Positions 33,571 to 44,952 of a stretch of DNA of 64,000 nt are shown piece after piece (positions within the stretch are counted from its first letter, which is position 1; each line of letters opens with the position of its first letter). Source of the DNA: Halichondria panicea (taxonomy: Eukaryota; Porifera; Demospongiae; Suberitida; Halichondriidae). Below the pieces are notes generated by a model. The model saw only the letters and a program-made list of their open reading frames with translations. It had not been told where the DNA came from and made no database searches. The stretch spans positions 3,906,001-3,970,000 of the forward strand of contig NC_087381.1 of assembly GCF_963675165.1 (NCBI RefSeq), written 5' to 3'. A program made the translations under genes and the position numbers.

Positions 33571-35990
33571 AATGGAATTGTTAGATACTTATCGTAAACT
33601 ATTTTCAAGACGTTTAAATAATTCCGAACTCCAAAAACAACTGACTTTGTGTACTTGTAAATGAATTGTCACTTTCTGAATATGCCAAAGCGAAAAAGAT
33701 ATAATTACAGTAGAACCTCGATTATCCGGACACCTTGGTTCCAGAAGCAGGCCGGATAAGTGAATACGCCAGATAATCGAATAGATAAACCACGCCTTGA
33801 TCCACCCACTTTATTGATAAACAGCAGTGCCACATGGTTGTCTGCGCATGCGCAGAAGATAATAAGCAGGCATGTCTCCATGGTAACAGCTGCAACGCGC
33901 ATGCGCGTTTGAGGGACACGCCCATTTTCTGATCTGATAACAAGAAAACTGCCAAGCCGGATAATCGAGGTTCCGGATAATGGAGGGCCGGATAATCGAG
34001 GTTCTACTGTATTGTAAACATTGTCACAGTTTTTTGTGCAAGGAATGTGTGAAAACTCTGAACGTTATCGACATAATTTTAAAAGAAGGTTATTGTACGC
34101 TGAGGCATGCATTTATCACCTGGTGTCAAGTATACCTCTGACAAGGCTACTCCAAATTCCCTTGGTTTCAATTCAATTGAATACCTTTACTGTATTGATG
34201 GAGTACGTGTCTGGTATTAACTATGCATGTACTGGGCTCCTCAACACAAGCTCTTCAACGCAATCAAAAACTGAATTAGAAAAAAGCTGTGTAAAAATGC
34301 TTCTTGGACTTGCACAGTCAAATCGCGAAAGAGAGTGCATTCGTTACGCTATATATAAATCATCAGGAATGACTGCTACAAGAGCTCGAAAGGTGTTTGG
34401 CTTTGAAGATATGGATAAACAAAGTAAACGGGTTGAAGATGCCATTGAATAAGCTCAAGAGATTAGAGAAACCATTCAAGAAATAGCTGAGGTACAAGAT
34501 AAATCGATCAAAGCAAGTTTTGGTCTGTGTGTTTCCGATGATAGCTCTGATGAAGAAGAAATTGAACCAGCAGAAGCTTGTTGTGATATGCTGAACTTTA
34601 ATGAAATTCCATCAGTTTGTGGGTAAAGAAGGTAATTTTAACTGGTTCCAGTTACAAGAAGAAGTTGATTCCATATTCTCAACATTTACCTTCTTTCCCT
34701 TCTTTCAATTTCACTGAGGCTGAAAATGATCTTTTATTACGGTCACACGAAGCATTCAAAGCAGCATAAAAGGACTCCTACCACATAGAAAGAGTCGCTA
34801 GATGTGTAAACGGAGACGTTGTGACGGAGTGACGATCCTGAAGAATACGTACATTGTCAAATCGTCAAATCGGGGATGTAACAGAAGCTACAAGGGTGTT
34901 GATTAAAAAAAAACGCTTACGACGGTATCGAGCTAAATTGATTGCCAAGCGAAGACTACTGTACTTCTAAAAAAATCAATAGCATCTTAACAAAATTCCC
35001 TAATATTGGAGAAGTTATGGAGAAGTATGTTATGTTATGGACCATAATGTTGGGGCAGACGCTTGGCGGAGGACCGGAGTGTTGACTTTCAACGGAAATG
35101 CTAAACTTAAAAAAAGCCTAAACACCTACAGGATTTCTTTGGTATCAAAATATCATATGGTACAGCACGCAACAACAGGCGATTATCCTCTGCCAAGATC
35201 ACAACTAGACGGGCACGAAAAGGGTTTTGTCTTAAGTATAATCCAGACTCTCATTGGTCAGCTGCATTACATACAACTAAAAGATGATTAATCGTGATGA
35301 TGCATCTGGATTTAGATTGGATACGATGACCACTTTCAAACAGTATGCAGTAACTGGAATGGATGCACCAGAACTGACTTTGTTAACAAATATACATCAA
35401 TACTGCAAGTAACGAGTTACAATTTTTCTGCTACAGAAACTGTTGGTGAATATGTGTTGGGGTCGTTAAAGCTCCTACAAGCATTCATCCAAAGAACCCT
35501 TACTGTGATTTGCATATACTGTGATTTGCATATGTTGGAGAAGAAAGAAGAATTACGTGGTGCTTTTTTTAATGAAGAGACTAACCAGCACAAATTGATT
35601 GATGCGATTCGTGTGGACGGAGCTTCCGATGAGGGTCCATCACATGACGAAGTACGCTGCACATTACCATGAATAAAATGGCTACTATGGTTATCACACG
35701 GTCCAGTGGCTCAAGTTATCTCAACAGGGTGGAACTACAGAACGGCAGTTTATCAAAAGTCATTCCAACACTTTTATACCCTCATGAAACTGTCAATAAA
35801 GACATACTGACAGAAAACATTATAGATGCTTATGTCAGCAGAGTAAATCACTGTAAATGTGGTGATACCGAAATAAATTTATATCCTGGTGTTCTCTCCG
35901 AAGAAAAGCAATGTGAAAGAACGAAATTACTCACCTACCTAAAGGGGTCTATATTGTTATTGTTTATACTGTCTGATTGTAGATTCTGAT
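33571..35990 (+). pseudogene. Large uncharacterised transposon gene, broken, interrupted by a MITE
   Basis: Coding pieces on the plus strand include VNELSLSEYAKAKKI (before the MITE) and KRRLLYAEACIYHLVSSIPL with VSGINYACTGLLN and a SDDSSDEEE acidic tail (34021-34632). Several disrupted frames follow. Then come KLIDAIRVDGASDEGPSHDE (about 35592-35651) and SSYLNRVELQNGSLSKVIPT with YVSRVNHCKCGDTEINLYPG (35669-35989). The last blocks look like a catalytic region (VDGA(S)DEGP with a conserved Asp) of a transposase-like family I have seen in sponges and molluscs but cannot name. Stops and shifts at 34452 and between 34700 and 35590 make it a pseudogene. Confidence 0.5.
33708..34009. mobile_element. 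pogo/Tigger-type MITE with TA target duplication
   Basis: Termini CAGTAGAACCTCGATTATCC (left) and its inverted form (right, ending ...GGTTCTACTG) are flanked by TA at 33706-33707 and 34010-34011. These ends are typical of the Tc1/mariner pogo group. The 302-bp element has no transposase; the short frame inside it is incidental. The right end holds an extra subterminal copy of the ccggataatcgaggtt motif (33958-33975). It lies between two coding pieces of the surrounding gene remnant. Confidence 0.9.
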
Positions 35991-36213
35991 TATTGATGGC
36001 ACTATTATTATTATAGCTGAGAATATACCCCGTGTTGACTGGGGGTAATAGGGGAATTTGAACACAGAATCCTCCCCCATCATGGGGAATTTGACCTGAG
36101 GTATGGTCCCCGACCCCTCCCGGGGGGGGTGGGGTGGGGCAACACATTGATAGGTGCATTGACAAATCAAACAGACAGCTGCCTACACCCAAACTGAAAA
36201 AACTGTCAACATC

Positions 36214-37885
36214 ATGAAACTCACACTCTTCTATCTCTCCATCCTAGTGTCGCTATTGTCTCGTCTCAGCCCCTCCCCCCTTGAAGATCAGCATCAGTCA
36301 CAGGTGAGGCCCCCCACTCAATTAGACACATCTCAATGCTCCTCCATCCATCAAACTACTCGATTCGGTGTATCAACTATCTCTGTCGAGTGGATCTACC
36401 AAAAGCAAATCCGCTTTCCTCCTGATGGCGGAGCTCAACCCTGGCCCCAACTGAAAGTACCCCTGTGGAGCTTGCTCGGGTCCTGTCAAGTCCAACCAGA
36501 AGGGAATTTATTGTGACGTCTGTACCACCTGGTTTCTGTATATTGGTCTCTCTGACCAAGAGTTTTCAATTTCTCCTGACACCCTCCCAAGACACCTCAT
36601 CACTCACCGTCTCGCAAGCGCATGAGACCAATGCAGATCTCCACACCCAGTCAAAACTCACTAAACTAAACATCCTCTATACGAACTGCAGAAATCTGTT
36701 TCCCATAGTGAGTTCCCAACAACTACCTAACATGTGTGAAACTTGGCTTGACGATACCATTGTGGACAGTGAACTTTTCATTCCCTCTTTCTCCCTCGTT
36801 CGCAGTCGCCATGGCGGAGGTATTGCAATTTTTATCCATGACTCCACTCGTGCTCTCAAACATCCAGTTTGGATTCCGTCCCAGGTCATCCACTCAAGAA
36901 GCTCTCCTAAAAGTCTGGCACTCCATGCTCTCTCAAATTGCTGCGGTATTTCTTGATGTCAGGAAACTTTCGACTCGGTACCGCACAACCAACTCATAAA
37001 AGCACTCCACTCCTTTGGAATCCAGGGACCACTACTGAATTGGTTCAGGGACTATCTCACCTTGAGATCCCAACAAATATCATCCGCTGTGCCTGTGACC
37101 TCAGGCGTCCCTCAAGGGTCCATTCTGGGACCCCTAACATATTCATGAACTCCATTTCAAAACTCTCGCTTTCGAGAGACTGCCACCTCATGCTTTATGC
37201 CGACGACATCTTACCGAGCAACATAAACGCAGGGATCCAAGCTACAAACTGGATACAAAGACACGGTCTCACCCCTAACCATCAGAAAACTCAGTACCTC
37301 CCAATCTCTCGATCAAAAAACGGCCCAAGGCTCACCTACCTTGGAGTCACAAATTTATCGTTGTCTACCCACACATCTCCAAGTCTTCCAAACAACTGCT
37401 AGGTAGAATACATAGGAACTTTCGTGACGCCCCAAAACACCTTCGCCACAAGATATATAAAACCACTGTACTCCCGAAGCTAGACTACTGCGGGGACCCC
37501 CACCAACTCAAATCCTACTGGAAAAATTTGCGGGAAGAGTTATAACTCAAGACTGGACCTAAAGCCACTGTCTATCCGAAGACGCATGCAAAAGTTGAAG
37601 CTTTGCTTTAAAATCCTCCCACCTTCACTCCCCACCCACAACCATGTTCAAATTCAGTCCAACTCTTCACCCCGCACAAATTTTCACATTTCATAGATGT
37701 CATCAAACATTGGAATGCCTTGCCTGATGAAATTGTCTCGGCGCTCATTTTTAAAAACCACCTACACAATGCATTCTTTTTTCTTTTTTTTTCTTTTTTA
37801 CTGCCTGTTCGTTCCCAGGTAGACAACGTTTTATTAGCCTAGCGCTATCTAGCGCTATTTGTTGTAAACCTTTTTGCATTAAAAA
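36214..37885 (+). mobile_element. LINE (CR1/L2-like) with internal EN-RT deletion
   Basis: Order: a hydrophobic N-terminal frame (36214), a FLLMAELNPGP 2A-like motif (about 36416-36448) and a PHD-like Cys cluster CGACSGPVKSNQKGIYCDVC (from about 36460). The endonuclease pieces are LNILYTNCRNLFPI, CETWLDD and RSRHGGGIAIF (36680-36835). The RT pieces are IQFGFRPRSSTQEALLK, VFLDVRK and MLYADDI (36860-37215). Last comes a C-terminal DVIKHWNALPDEIVSA block near 37695-37740 and an A-rich tail near 37878-37895. Reverse transcriptase follows the endonuclease directly, so roughly the endonuclease end, linker and RT start are deleted near 36840-36860. Many frameshifts. Confidence 0.8.
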
Positions 37886-37895
37886 AAAAAAAAAA

Positions 37896-38409
37896 TGTAA
37901 TTTTTGTCTGTGATGTGGGGGCGGCTCCAGAGGATTATGCACAAGAAGCACTAGCAGGCCGCACTTCCCGAAGGAGGCTTTAATTAAATCTTCAAGAATA
38001 TTAAAATTAATGTGCTCATGCATCCCAACATGTTGTAAGAGTATTGAAATTAATACAGCAAACATTGTTTTATTGCACAAAAAACAATCATTATTGTGAA
38101 AGAATTTGGCAGAGCAGTCTGATTTGTCCTATAGCCTCGGTCCCAAGGACAATGCTACAATAGCCCCAGTAGAACTCCACTCAAAATTTGAATATGTACT
38201 CAGTGTAGCACAAGCCACACACAGTAATGATGCACAGGAACATGGGTAAAGAATCCAGAAATGAAAAGTGACTCTTTGTGTAGACCAAGACGTTGCAGAT
38301 CTCAAGGATTGCTTTCACTTGTACAGTACGGCCTGGGAAATGGTGAAACAACAGTGAGATAGTATGAAACTATGGAGTAAATGAGTTAGGTGCAGTATTG
38401 GCTTTTAGC
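37896..38409. other. Intergenic, no gene seen
   Basis: Unique-looking sequence after the LINE tail; no supported feature. Confidence 0.5.
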
Positions 38410-39060
38410 ATAATAGCAACCCCTAAATAGCACCCTGCTATTAATGCTATTATCCTACTTTTGCTATTATCCTACTTTTCTACACAAAAAAGTGCGTAAT
38501 ATCGCTACTTACTATACATGTACATGCAGACACTCTGCTATTATAGACACCGCTATTACTGTTATTTCTTGATTTTATATTGCTATTTCTTAACGACACC
38601 CGCTATTATTGCTATTTCTTGATTAATTTTATATACCATTATAGACACCGCTATTATTGCTACCATTATAGACACCGCTATTATTAGACACCGCTATTAT
38701 AAAATTATACCACACTGCTGATTTATATAGACACCACTATTATTGCTATTTCATATACTATTATAGACACCGCTATTTCTTGATTATTACTTTTTATATA
38801 CCATTACAGACATTATTGCTATTTCATATGCCATTATAGACACCGCTATATATTATTGCTATTTCTTGATTATCAATTTTTATATACCATTACAGACACC
38901 GTGCTATTTCATACCATTATAGACACCGCCATTACAGACACTGCTATTATTGTTATTATTGCTATTTCTTGATTTATATACCATTATAATTATATTATAG
39001 ACACTGCTATACCATTATAGACACCGCTGTTATTGCTATTAGCATGATTATAGATACCCT
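38410..39060. repeat. AT-rich satellite, forward array
   Basis: Irregular tandem copies of a unit of about 35-45 bp containing attatagacaccgctattat, then tgctatttcttgatt and tatataccatt. Units vary in length by loss of parts. The reverse-oriented relative is at 40770-41275. Confidence 0.88.
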
Positions 39061-39132
39061 GTACATGCTATAATTATTACTTGCATGATGTATACCATGT
39101 AAAAACATGCAAGATAGTTCAAGAGCCGAGGT

Positions 39133-39393
39133 ATGTCTAAAGACCATACCCTTTTTGGTCGAAACATCAAGGATAAACCTTGGAAGCTGACAGATAGATG
39201 TGTTGAAGACGCATGGTTTAATTACCACAACGACTGTGGTAATCTTTTATCCGCTACAGATGTTGGACCGTCCCAACGAAAAGACGTAGACAAACTGTGC
39301 AAACAAGCGTGGGCGGACATAACAAGTAAAACCAGTTCGAGGGTGCACCATCAATGCGACAAGAAAGGATATTTCCCCCCATTACCTTCCTAA
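39133..39393 (+). pseudogene. Short open frame of unknown family
   Basis: An 86-codon open frame with charged, protein-like composition (KLTDRCVEDAWFNYHNDCG, then DVDKLCKQAWADITSK). It begins with LFGRNIKD, which resembles TFGRNVKD at 40356-40382, so the two may be pieces of related genes. It runs straight into the telomere-like block. Function unknown. Confidence 0.35.
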
Positions 39394-39394
39394 C

Positions 39395-39890
39395 TCCTAA
39401 CCAAACTACCTAACCTAAAAACCATGATGCTAGCCATTACCCTAACTCCTAACCCTTACCCATATACCTATACCTAACCCTATAGTTACCTAACTATCCC
39501 CTTACCCTAATCACACGTGCTAACCATTACCCCCTACCTCTTCCTACCGTAACCCTAACCTTCCTAACCACCCTTACTTAACATCCCCCTAACAATTACT
39601 TAACATCCCCCTAACCCTTACTTAAAATCCCCCACACTTACCCTAACACTTACTTGCTAACCCTACCCAACTATCCCCTAACCGTTACCTATAACCAACC
39701 CCCATAATACGCCTAACCCTAACCCTAACACTTACCATCCCCATAACACATGCATGCTTATATACCTAACCTATATATACTATAACCAACCCCCATAATA
39801 CGCCTAACCCTAACCCTAACACTTACCATCCATGCATGCTTCTATACCTAACCTATATACCCCTTACCCCCTAACACTAACACTGTATAA
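39395..39890. repeat. Degenerate telomere-like (CCTAA) block
   Basis: Many variants of ccctaa/cctaac/ccttac on the plus strand, with short perfect runs such as cctaaccctaaccctaacac at two places. The second half contains a direct duplication of about 85-90 bp (39690-39779 and 39780-39860). This is the C-rich strand of TTAGGG-type repeats, as found at animal telomeres and at internal sites. Confidence 0.8.
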
Positions 39891-39983
39891 TTATACTCAC
39901 CTTAGTCGCATTATAAAGTTACAGCATGATAATTAAGTTATTGGAAGTTATAGTGACTGTATAATATTTTTACGCATGCATGC

Positions 39984-40600
39984 ATGTACATAGGTTACTG
40001 TTCTTTGGATGGCATTGAGAAGATCTGCCGTTCACTGCCAAACACTAAAGCTAAAGCTGGACAGGATCATGAGACTCGAGTATTAAATATTACCCAGTGT
40101 TGTCCTGAAACACCAGTGCTTGGAGGAAAGAGTAAAATACCGTCAAAATTTTGCCCAACACATTGCGAGGAGTCCACTTCTCTTGTTCCAAGTTCTTCCT
40201 GTCTGGTGGGTTGTAAGAAAGCTGGAAATATCAATCGTTTTTATGACCGAACTGCCGGACTTTTCGCTGTTGTAAGACCATGTGGAGTCATTGTCAACTT
40301 TACCGAAATGTTTATATGCGAATCGGCCACTCAAGCTTACATTTTCCTATACACTACGTTTGGTAGGAACGTAAAAGATTGAGGTATTTAGGGTATGACA
40401 GGGCGTGTGGCGTGTGGTTTTTATCCATCTCCATCTTTGAAGAATTTGGAAGCCAAAGGATCGTTGGGAGCCAAAATACTTCTCAGGTTTTTTGTTGATT
40501 TGTTCCATTGTAACAAGCACACCTGAGAACCCCGTGTCAATACATCCTCATCTTTCTGCTTTCATCGAAGGCTCGGTCAGTTTAAATTCCACACGAGGAA
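39984..40600 (+). pseudogene. Cysteine-rich transposon-derived fragment, KDZ-like (tentative)
   Basis: The open frame to 40382 encodes ITQCCPETPVL, then KFCPTHCEESTSL and CLVGCKKAGNINRFYDRTAG, followed by LFAVVRPCGVIVNFTEMFIC. After a stop (TFGRNVKD-stop), other frames continue with RYLGYDRAC, LKNLEAKGSLGAKILLRFFV and FHCNKHT to about 40540. Cys/His clusters beside this type of sequence occur with KDZ-like transposases of animals and fungi, which is why I suggest that group, with low certainty. No catalytic triad was identified. Confidence 0.4.
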
Positions 40601-40769
40601 AATGACTAGGCACAGATACTGCTCTGGCAGATGATTAACTTGCACAATATTCGTCTTACTTATATATTATAGCTCAGTAAAACTTCAGTTATCATGTATT
40701 TTATGCATCACGCGTACGGTTCAGTCATATTTCTCATTTCTGTTTCTGTTAACAGTCTCAGCTATGGGG

Positions 40770-41275
40770 GAGCAGATAGCAATGATAATACACATGCAGC
40801 ATTATGTTATGTAATTAGCAATAATAGCAATCATAATAATAATAAAACAAGAAATAGCATATCAAAAGATAAAGTAAAACTTTTAGCAATAATAGCAAAT
40901 AATAGCCCCTATATTAAAGACACAATATATAAAATAGCGCCTATAAGACACAATATAAAATAGCGCCTATAAGAAATAGCATGCTATTAGCAACACAGTA
41001 TGAAATAGCAATAATAGCAATAATAGCGCCTATAAGAAATAGCATGCTATTATTTGCTAATAGCAACACGAGCGCCTATAAGAAATAGCATGGCTAATAG
41101 CAACACGATATGAAATAGCAATAATAGCGCCTATAAGAAATAGCATGCTATTATTTGCTAATAGCAACACGAGCGCCTATAAGAAATAGCATGGCTAATA
41201 GCAACACGATATGAAATAGCAATAATAGCGCCTATAAGAAATAGCAATAATAGCATTAATATTAGCATGTGCTAA
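40770..41275. repeat. AT-rich satellite, reverse array
   Basis: Tandem units of agcaataatagcgcctataa and gaaatagcatgctattattt with gctaatagcaacacg. The reverse complement (gctatttctt..gcgctattattgc) is related to the 38410-39060 unit, so the two arrays face one another across about 1.7 kb. A unit of roughly 110 bp repeats twice near 41020-41230. Confidence 0.88.
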
Positions 41276-41534
41276 AAGCACCTTAATGGACATATAGCGG
41301 AAAAGAAGGGTCTGTATCTATACCATACCATGTACCAGCTAGCTATTGTGTATACTGTATGAGATGATATTTTATAGATTACCTAATTTTATCTTACATG
41401 TGCCACAGCCCACAGATAGTAGAGGATACATGGTTCACGACTGCAGTCTGTTCCCCCTAAACCATTAAAACGTGTATTTTATATATTTTATATATTTTAT
41501 ATGCAAGGTTCAAAGGTGGACATTGGACATATTC

Positions 41535-41972
41535 CTGTATTTATCATTACCTTAGCTGCTAATTATCGTGACCTTTTAATGACAAGATTCATCTTTTCTT
41601 TCTTTATAACCTCAACACAAAAGCTAGAGCAAAGTACCAAGTTGTCAGGACCCTATAAGAAGCACCTCAAGTATTCTAAGATTCCTGCACTCTGATCTTG
41701 TGCACTCTGATCTTGTCTCTGTGTGAACATAGGAGCACCCCAGGCTCTCCAAGAACCCTGTGAGAAGCACCCCAGGCACTCCTGTCTCTGTGATAAAGCT
41801 ACATCAATGACACTAACAGTCTCAGCTTCTAGCACCCCTTTATTTTTATAGTTTGCTCTGTGCCTGCAAGAATTGCCTGTCACTCATACTACAGTATAGT
41901 ACAAGAGGTTATAAAGAAAGAAAAGATGAATTGTTCAAAGAATGTCATTAAAAGGTCGCGATAATTAGCTAA
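41535..41972. mobile_element. Foldback element with about 60-bp inverted arms
   Basis: Left arm 41548-41613 (taattatcgtgaccttttaa and catcttttctttctttataa) and right arm 41907-41970 are inverted copies with few differences. The 290-bp centre holds caccccaggc repeats and a doubled gcactctgatcttgt (41686-41715). No gene inside. Likely a small DNA element or inverted duplication. Confidence 0.7.
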
Positions 41973-42300
41973 TTAGAGCTAAAGGTTATAATACTAATTA
42001 TGGTTTCACAGCATACATGTATTAGTGTATTAGTGAGTTAGGACAAAGAAATATGACTGAAGGTCAAACTGAAGACAAGTCAGAATGCCTTGTGGAAAGG
42101 AATAGCTGTGCATTTGCTACAAGGACAGTGGAGAAGTGAAATGAACAGAGATTGTCAGTATTAAAGTTGGTGAGCCCACAAAAACTCTGACTTTTGATTT
42201 AATACACTCGTATGACGATTAATGGCTGGCAGGCCTCGGAAGGCGATTAAAGTGGATTAAAGTGACGTGACTGATTTTACAGATGAACGAGTATTAAGAT
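41973..42300. other. Intergenic, no gene seen
   Basis: AT-rich; doubled gattaaagtg near 42246-42263. Nothing supported. Confidence 0.45.
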
Positions 42301-42500
42301 TTGACTGGCACGAAATGATATTGACTTAACATTATGTCAGCCAGTTCAAAGTGATACATGAGCGGGAGAAGCTTTAACTTGGTGAGTATAATTTGGTGGC
42401 CCTCCTTTGTATACGTCCTTTGTATACGCTCCAGAGCACACACACACGTGCACTGAGGCATAATTAGAGAGCAATTATGTATTGCTCCAATTTTACTCAC

Positions 42501-43626
42501 ATTCAGGATTTTCTCTCTTATTTCACGGTCAGGAATGTCACAGGGTTCGACCTTGACCTTTTGAATACCATAGGTTAGGTAGTCAGCAACAGGTGGAGCC
42601 AAAAAACAAGGACTTGGTCCTCCGTAAAGAAGGGAGACAGCAAACATTGAACCTATACAGACAAAGGTACCCTTCTCCAATTCCATCACACTGTGTATAG
42701 GTACTTTTCGAGTGTCTTCACCCTGAAATAATGATCCTGTAGCTATAGCAGACATCAAAAGATAGAGAAATTCACGCATTGGACCCCCAGTGTAGGTCAA
42801 TACCACACTTGAACTGGTGCAGTGTATCAGACCAAACATGTCGTCGACGCACAACTATCAAACACTTCTCTTCTCGTTCGCTTGGGAGACAACCAGATCT
42901 ATGTTTTTGAAGTAAGCAAGAAACGGTGATTCCTCCTAAGCCTCCTTCCTCATCATTGCTATGAACAAAGAACAGAACGGTAAATAATCATACGTTTATA
43001 TAATTTGTGGATTTGAAATTGAAATGTTTTAAACACACTGTGACATAGGTGGTGGTGTTGGACTCAGACATTCTTTATTCTCTTGGTCTCCAAGTAGGCC
43101 AACATAATCACTGTGTAACAATGAGTGACGTCAAACGTGCGTATACGCAGGTTAAGTGAATACCTGTAAAAGCTGGGCTCTTCTTGGTGTGTACTTGGAG
43201 AACAGTCAATCAAAATGACCTCCTTCCGTACATTTTGAGAAGTATCATCATCCTTACTGGCCTTGTCCTTACTAGCCTTGTCCTTACTGGCCTTGACTTT
43301 ACTGGTGCTAGCTTTATCCAGAAATATGTCATCTTCTTCCTCAGAATCTTCACTTGAGGAGTCAAGTGATACACACTATAATTATACATGGGAATAAGAG
43401 AGCAAACTGTGTACATAGCCTACCATCAACTCTTCTCTGGCCAAAATGTAGATGGGTGTTTTGGCATTTTTCCCTGCCACGGCAGAAGCTGTCCACTTGA
43501 ATCCAGGAGAAACTGAGGGAAGCATCAAGTGTTTGCTTTTTCCTCCAGTACACTGAAGAAACTTGAAATCAAACAAACTATCACCCTCTTTCCTAATTTC
43601 TCTGTCTGTCATATCCGAGTAAAACT
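42501..43626 (-). pseudogene. HECT-like E3 ubiquitin ligase (G2E3-like) gene, 4 exons seen
   Basis: Minus-strand exons with consensus junctions: 43626-43424 (GFKWTASAVAGKNAKTPIYI), 43375-43164 (Ser/acidic-rich, then four KASKD-like repeats), 43110-43039 and 42958-42501. The last encodes ITVSCLLQKHRSG, RRRHVWSDTLHQFKCGID and, in a shifted frame, GGPMREFLYLLMSAIATGSL with MFAVSLLYGGPSPCF. GGPxREFLxLLM and the later GGPxPxF motif are typical of the divergent HECT domains of G2E3-like proteins. The usual C-terminal lobe with the catalytic Cys is not seen. The frameshift near 42805 indicates decay or an assembly error. It is divergent from the gene at 43660. Confidence 0.55.
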
Positions 43627-43659
43627 CTAAAAATGACTTTGTTTTTTATGGTTTCACAG

Positions 43660-44952
43660 GTACACTATCCCAGCAATCCCCTGCAATCCCCTGCAACCAT
43701 GCAACCAGGTCCCATTTACTTCTTAGTACCTCGGAAGTGCTCTTTGTTCGGGGTGTGCTGTGAGGCAATTCCCCGCCAAGTAAACTTCCTCTGTGATGAG
43801 GCGGGAAACTGTGGCAAGGCTTGAGCATCATGGCCTAGGTGAGATTCAATACACACATCCAATAATTATGTGATGAAGGGACACAAACTAAAATAAATTA
43901 TCCTATTTACAGGTGAGAAGACAGTGTATTTGCATTCCGATAATTGTTCTGGACAGAACAAAAACAACACCATGGTTCAGTACCTGCTATGGCGCTCGAT
44001 GACCAACCGCCACTCTCACATCACTCTCTCATTTCTGGTAGTTGGACACACCAAATTTTCTCCGGACTGGTGCTTTGGGCTCGTCAAGAGACTGTACCGA
44101 AGGACAGAAATCGGAAGCATCGCTGAGGTTTGTCCATCGCTGAGGTTTGTAAATAAAAATCAGATTATAGGTAGCTACACAAGCTTTAGCTATATTTCTG
44201 ATAAAGAAATTTCAATCAAGCGTTAAATCGTACAAAGAGCTATTTTTATAGCACCTACGTGTAGATAGGCTCCCAAATAGGCTCCCAAAAACATAGCCAA
44301 TTGTACACATTGCAGTTAATTAGTAAGCCAGTAAACTGTACAACACACTTGTACCACTTACAGGTTGACTGTACACTGTTGTTAAACTTACTTACAGGTT
44401 GTGGAGGGGTCGGCCACTTGCAACAAAGCCCAGCTTGTAGTGGATAGCAACGGTGGAGTTGTGGTTCCGATGTACGACTGGGCAAGTTTCTTTGCACCAA
44501 TCTTTAGGAAACTCCCAGAGATCAAGGTCACTCATCATTTCCATGTGATGTCCAGTAAGCCAGGTGTTGTTGCCACCAAGAAGCACAGCGACTCTGTGGG
44601 GAAGGAGCACAACATTCTGAAGGAGGATGAGATGCGCCTTCAGAGATTGTACCCAAGGGTCTGTCACTTCAGCGGCAGTGGTACCTCTGATAAGATCCGA
44701 GAGTTCTGCCCTGTCGCTGATCAAGACATTACGTGTCCAGAGCCATCTGCTCCACGGCCAGACAGTCGACAGCCATCAGGTCCCTCCTCTCCCAGCTCTC
44801 CCAGCCATCCACCCCCTGCCAAGAGGCCCAGACGCTGCATGTGGACAGTGTGGCCAACTTGGTCACAACAAGAGGAGCTGTACTCTGGACTCTTCACTCT
44901 TCTCCCAGCTAGACATCTGTGTTACCCTCATACCCACACATTGACAGAATAA
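43660..44952 (+). pseudogene. DUF7869-like transposon protein, 3 exons, frameshifted end
   Basis: Exons 43660-43838, 43913-44127 and 44398-about 44950 have good acceptors (ttcacag, tttacag, cttacag) and donors. Motifs in order are GPIYFLVPRKCSLFGVCCEA, LHSDNCSGQNKNN, FLVVGHTKFSPDWCFGLVKR and VVVPMYDWASFFAP, then DKIREFCP. These match the DUF7869 domain seen in many animal transposon-derived proteins; its Asp residues suggest an RNase H-like catalytic fold (inference). The N-terminal half is missing. In exon 1, 10-bp and 8-bp tandem duplications (43675-43694, 43692-43707) add six codons. At the C-terminus a CCHC knuckle CGQCGQLGHNKRSC lies in a different frame after a short insertion near 44838. 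Confidence 0.6.

Noticed and set aside
33705-33955. Minus-strand open frames of 65-77 codons
   Set aside because: They lie inside the pogo-type MITE and have no protein-like features.
36050-36140. G-rich stretch (ggggggggtggggtgggg) considered as promoter or quadruplex element
   Set aside because: Isolated, no gene start or repeat context supports a function.
42294-42494. C-terminal extension of the HECT-like frame (MPQCTCVCALERIQRTYTKE and following)
   Set aside because: A strong donor (gtgagt at 42500-42495) precedes it and the sequence loses similarity to the HECT domain, so it is probably intron.
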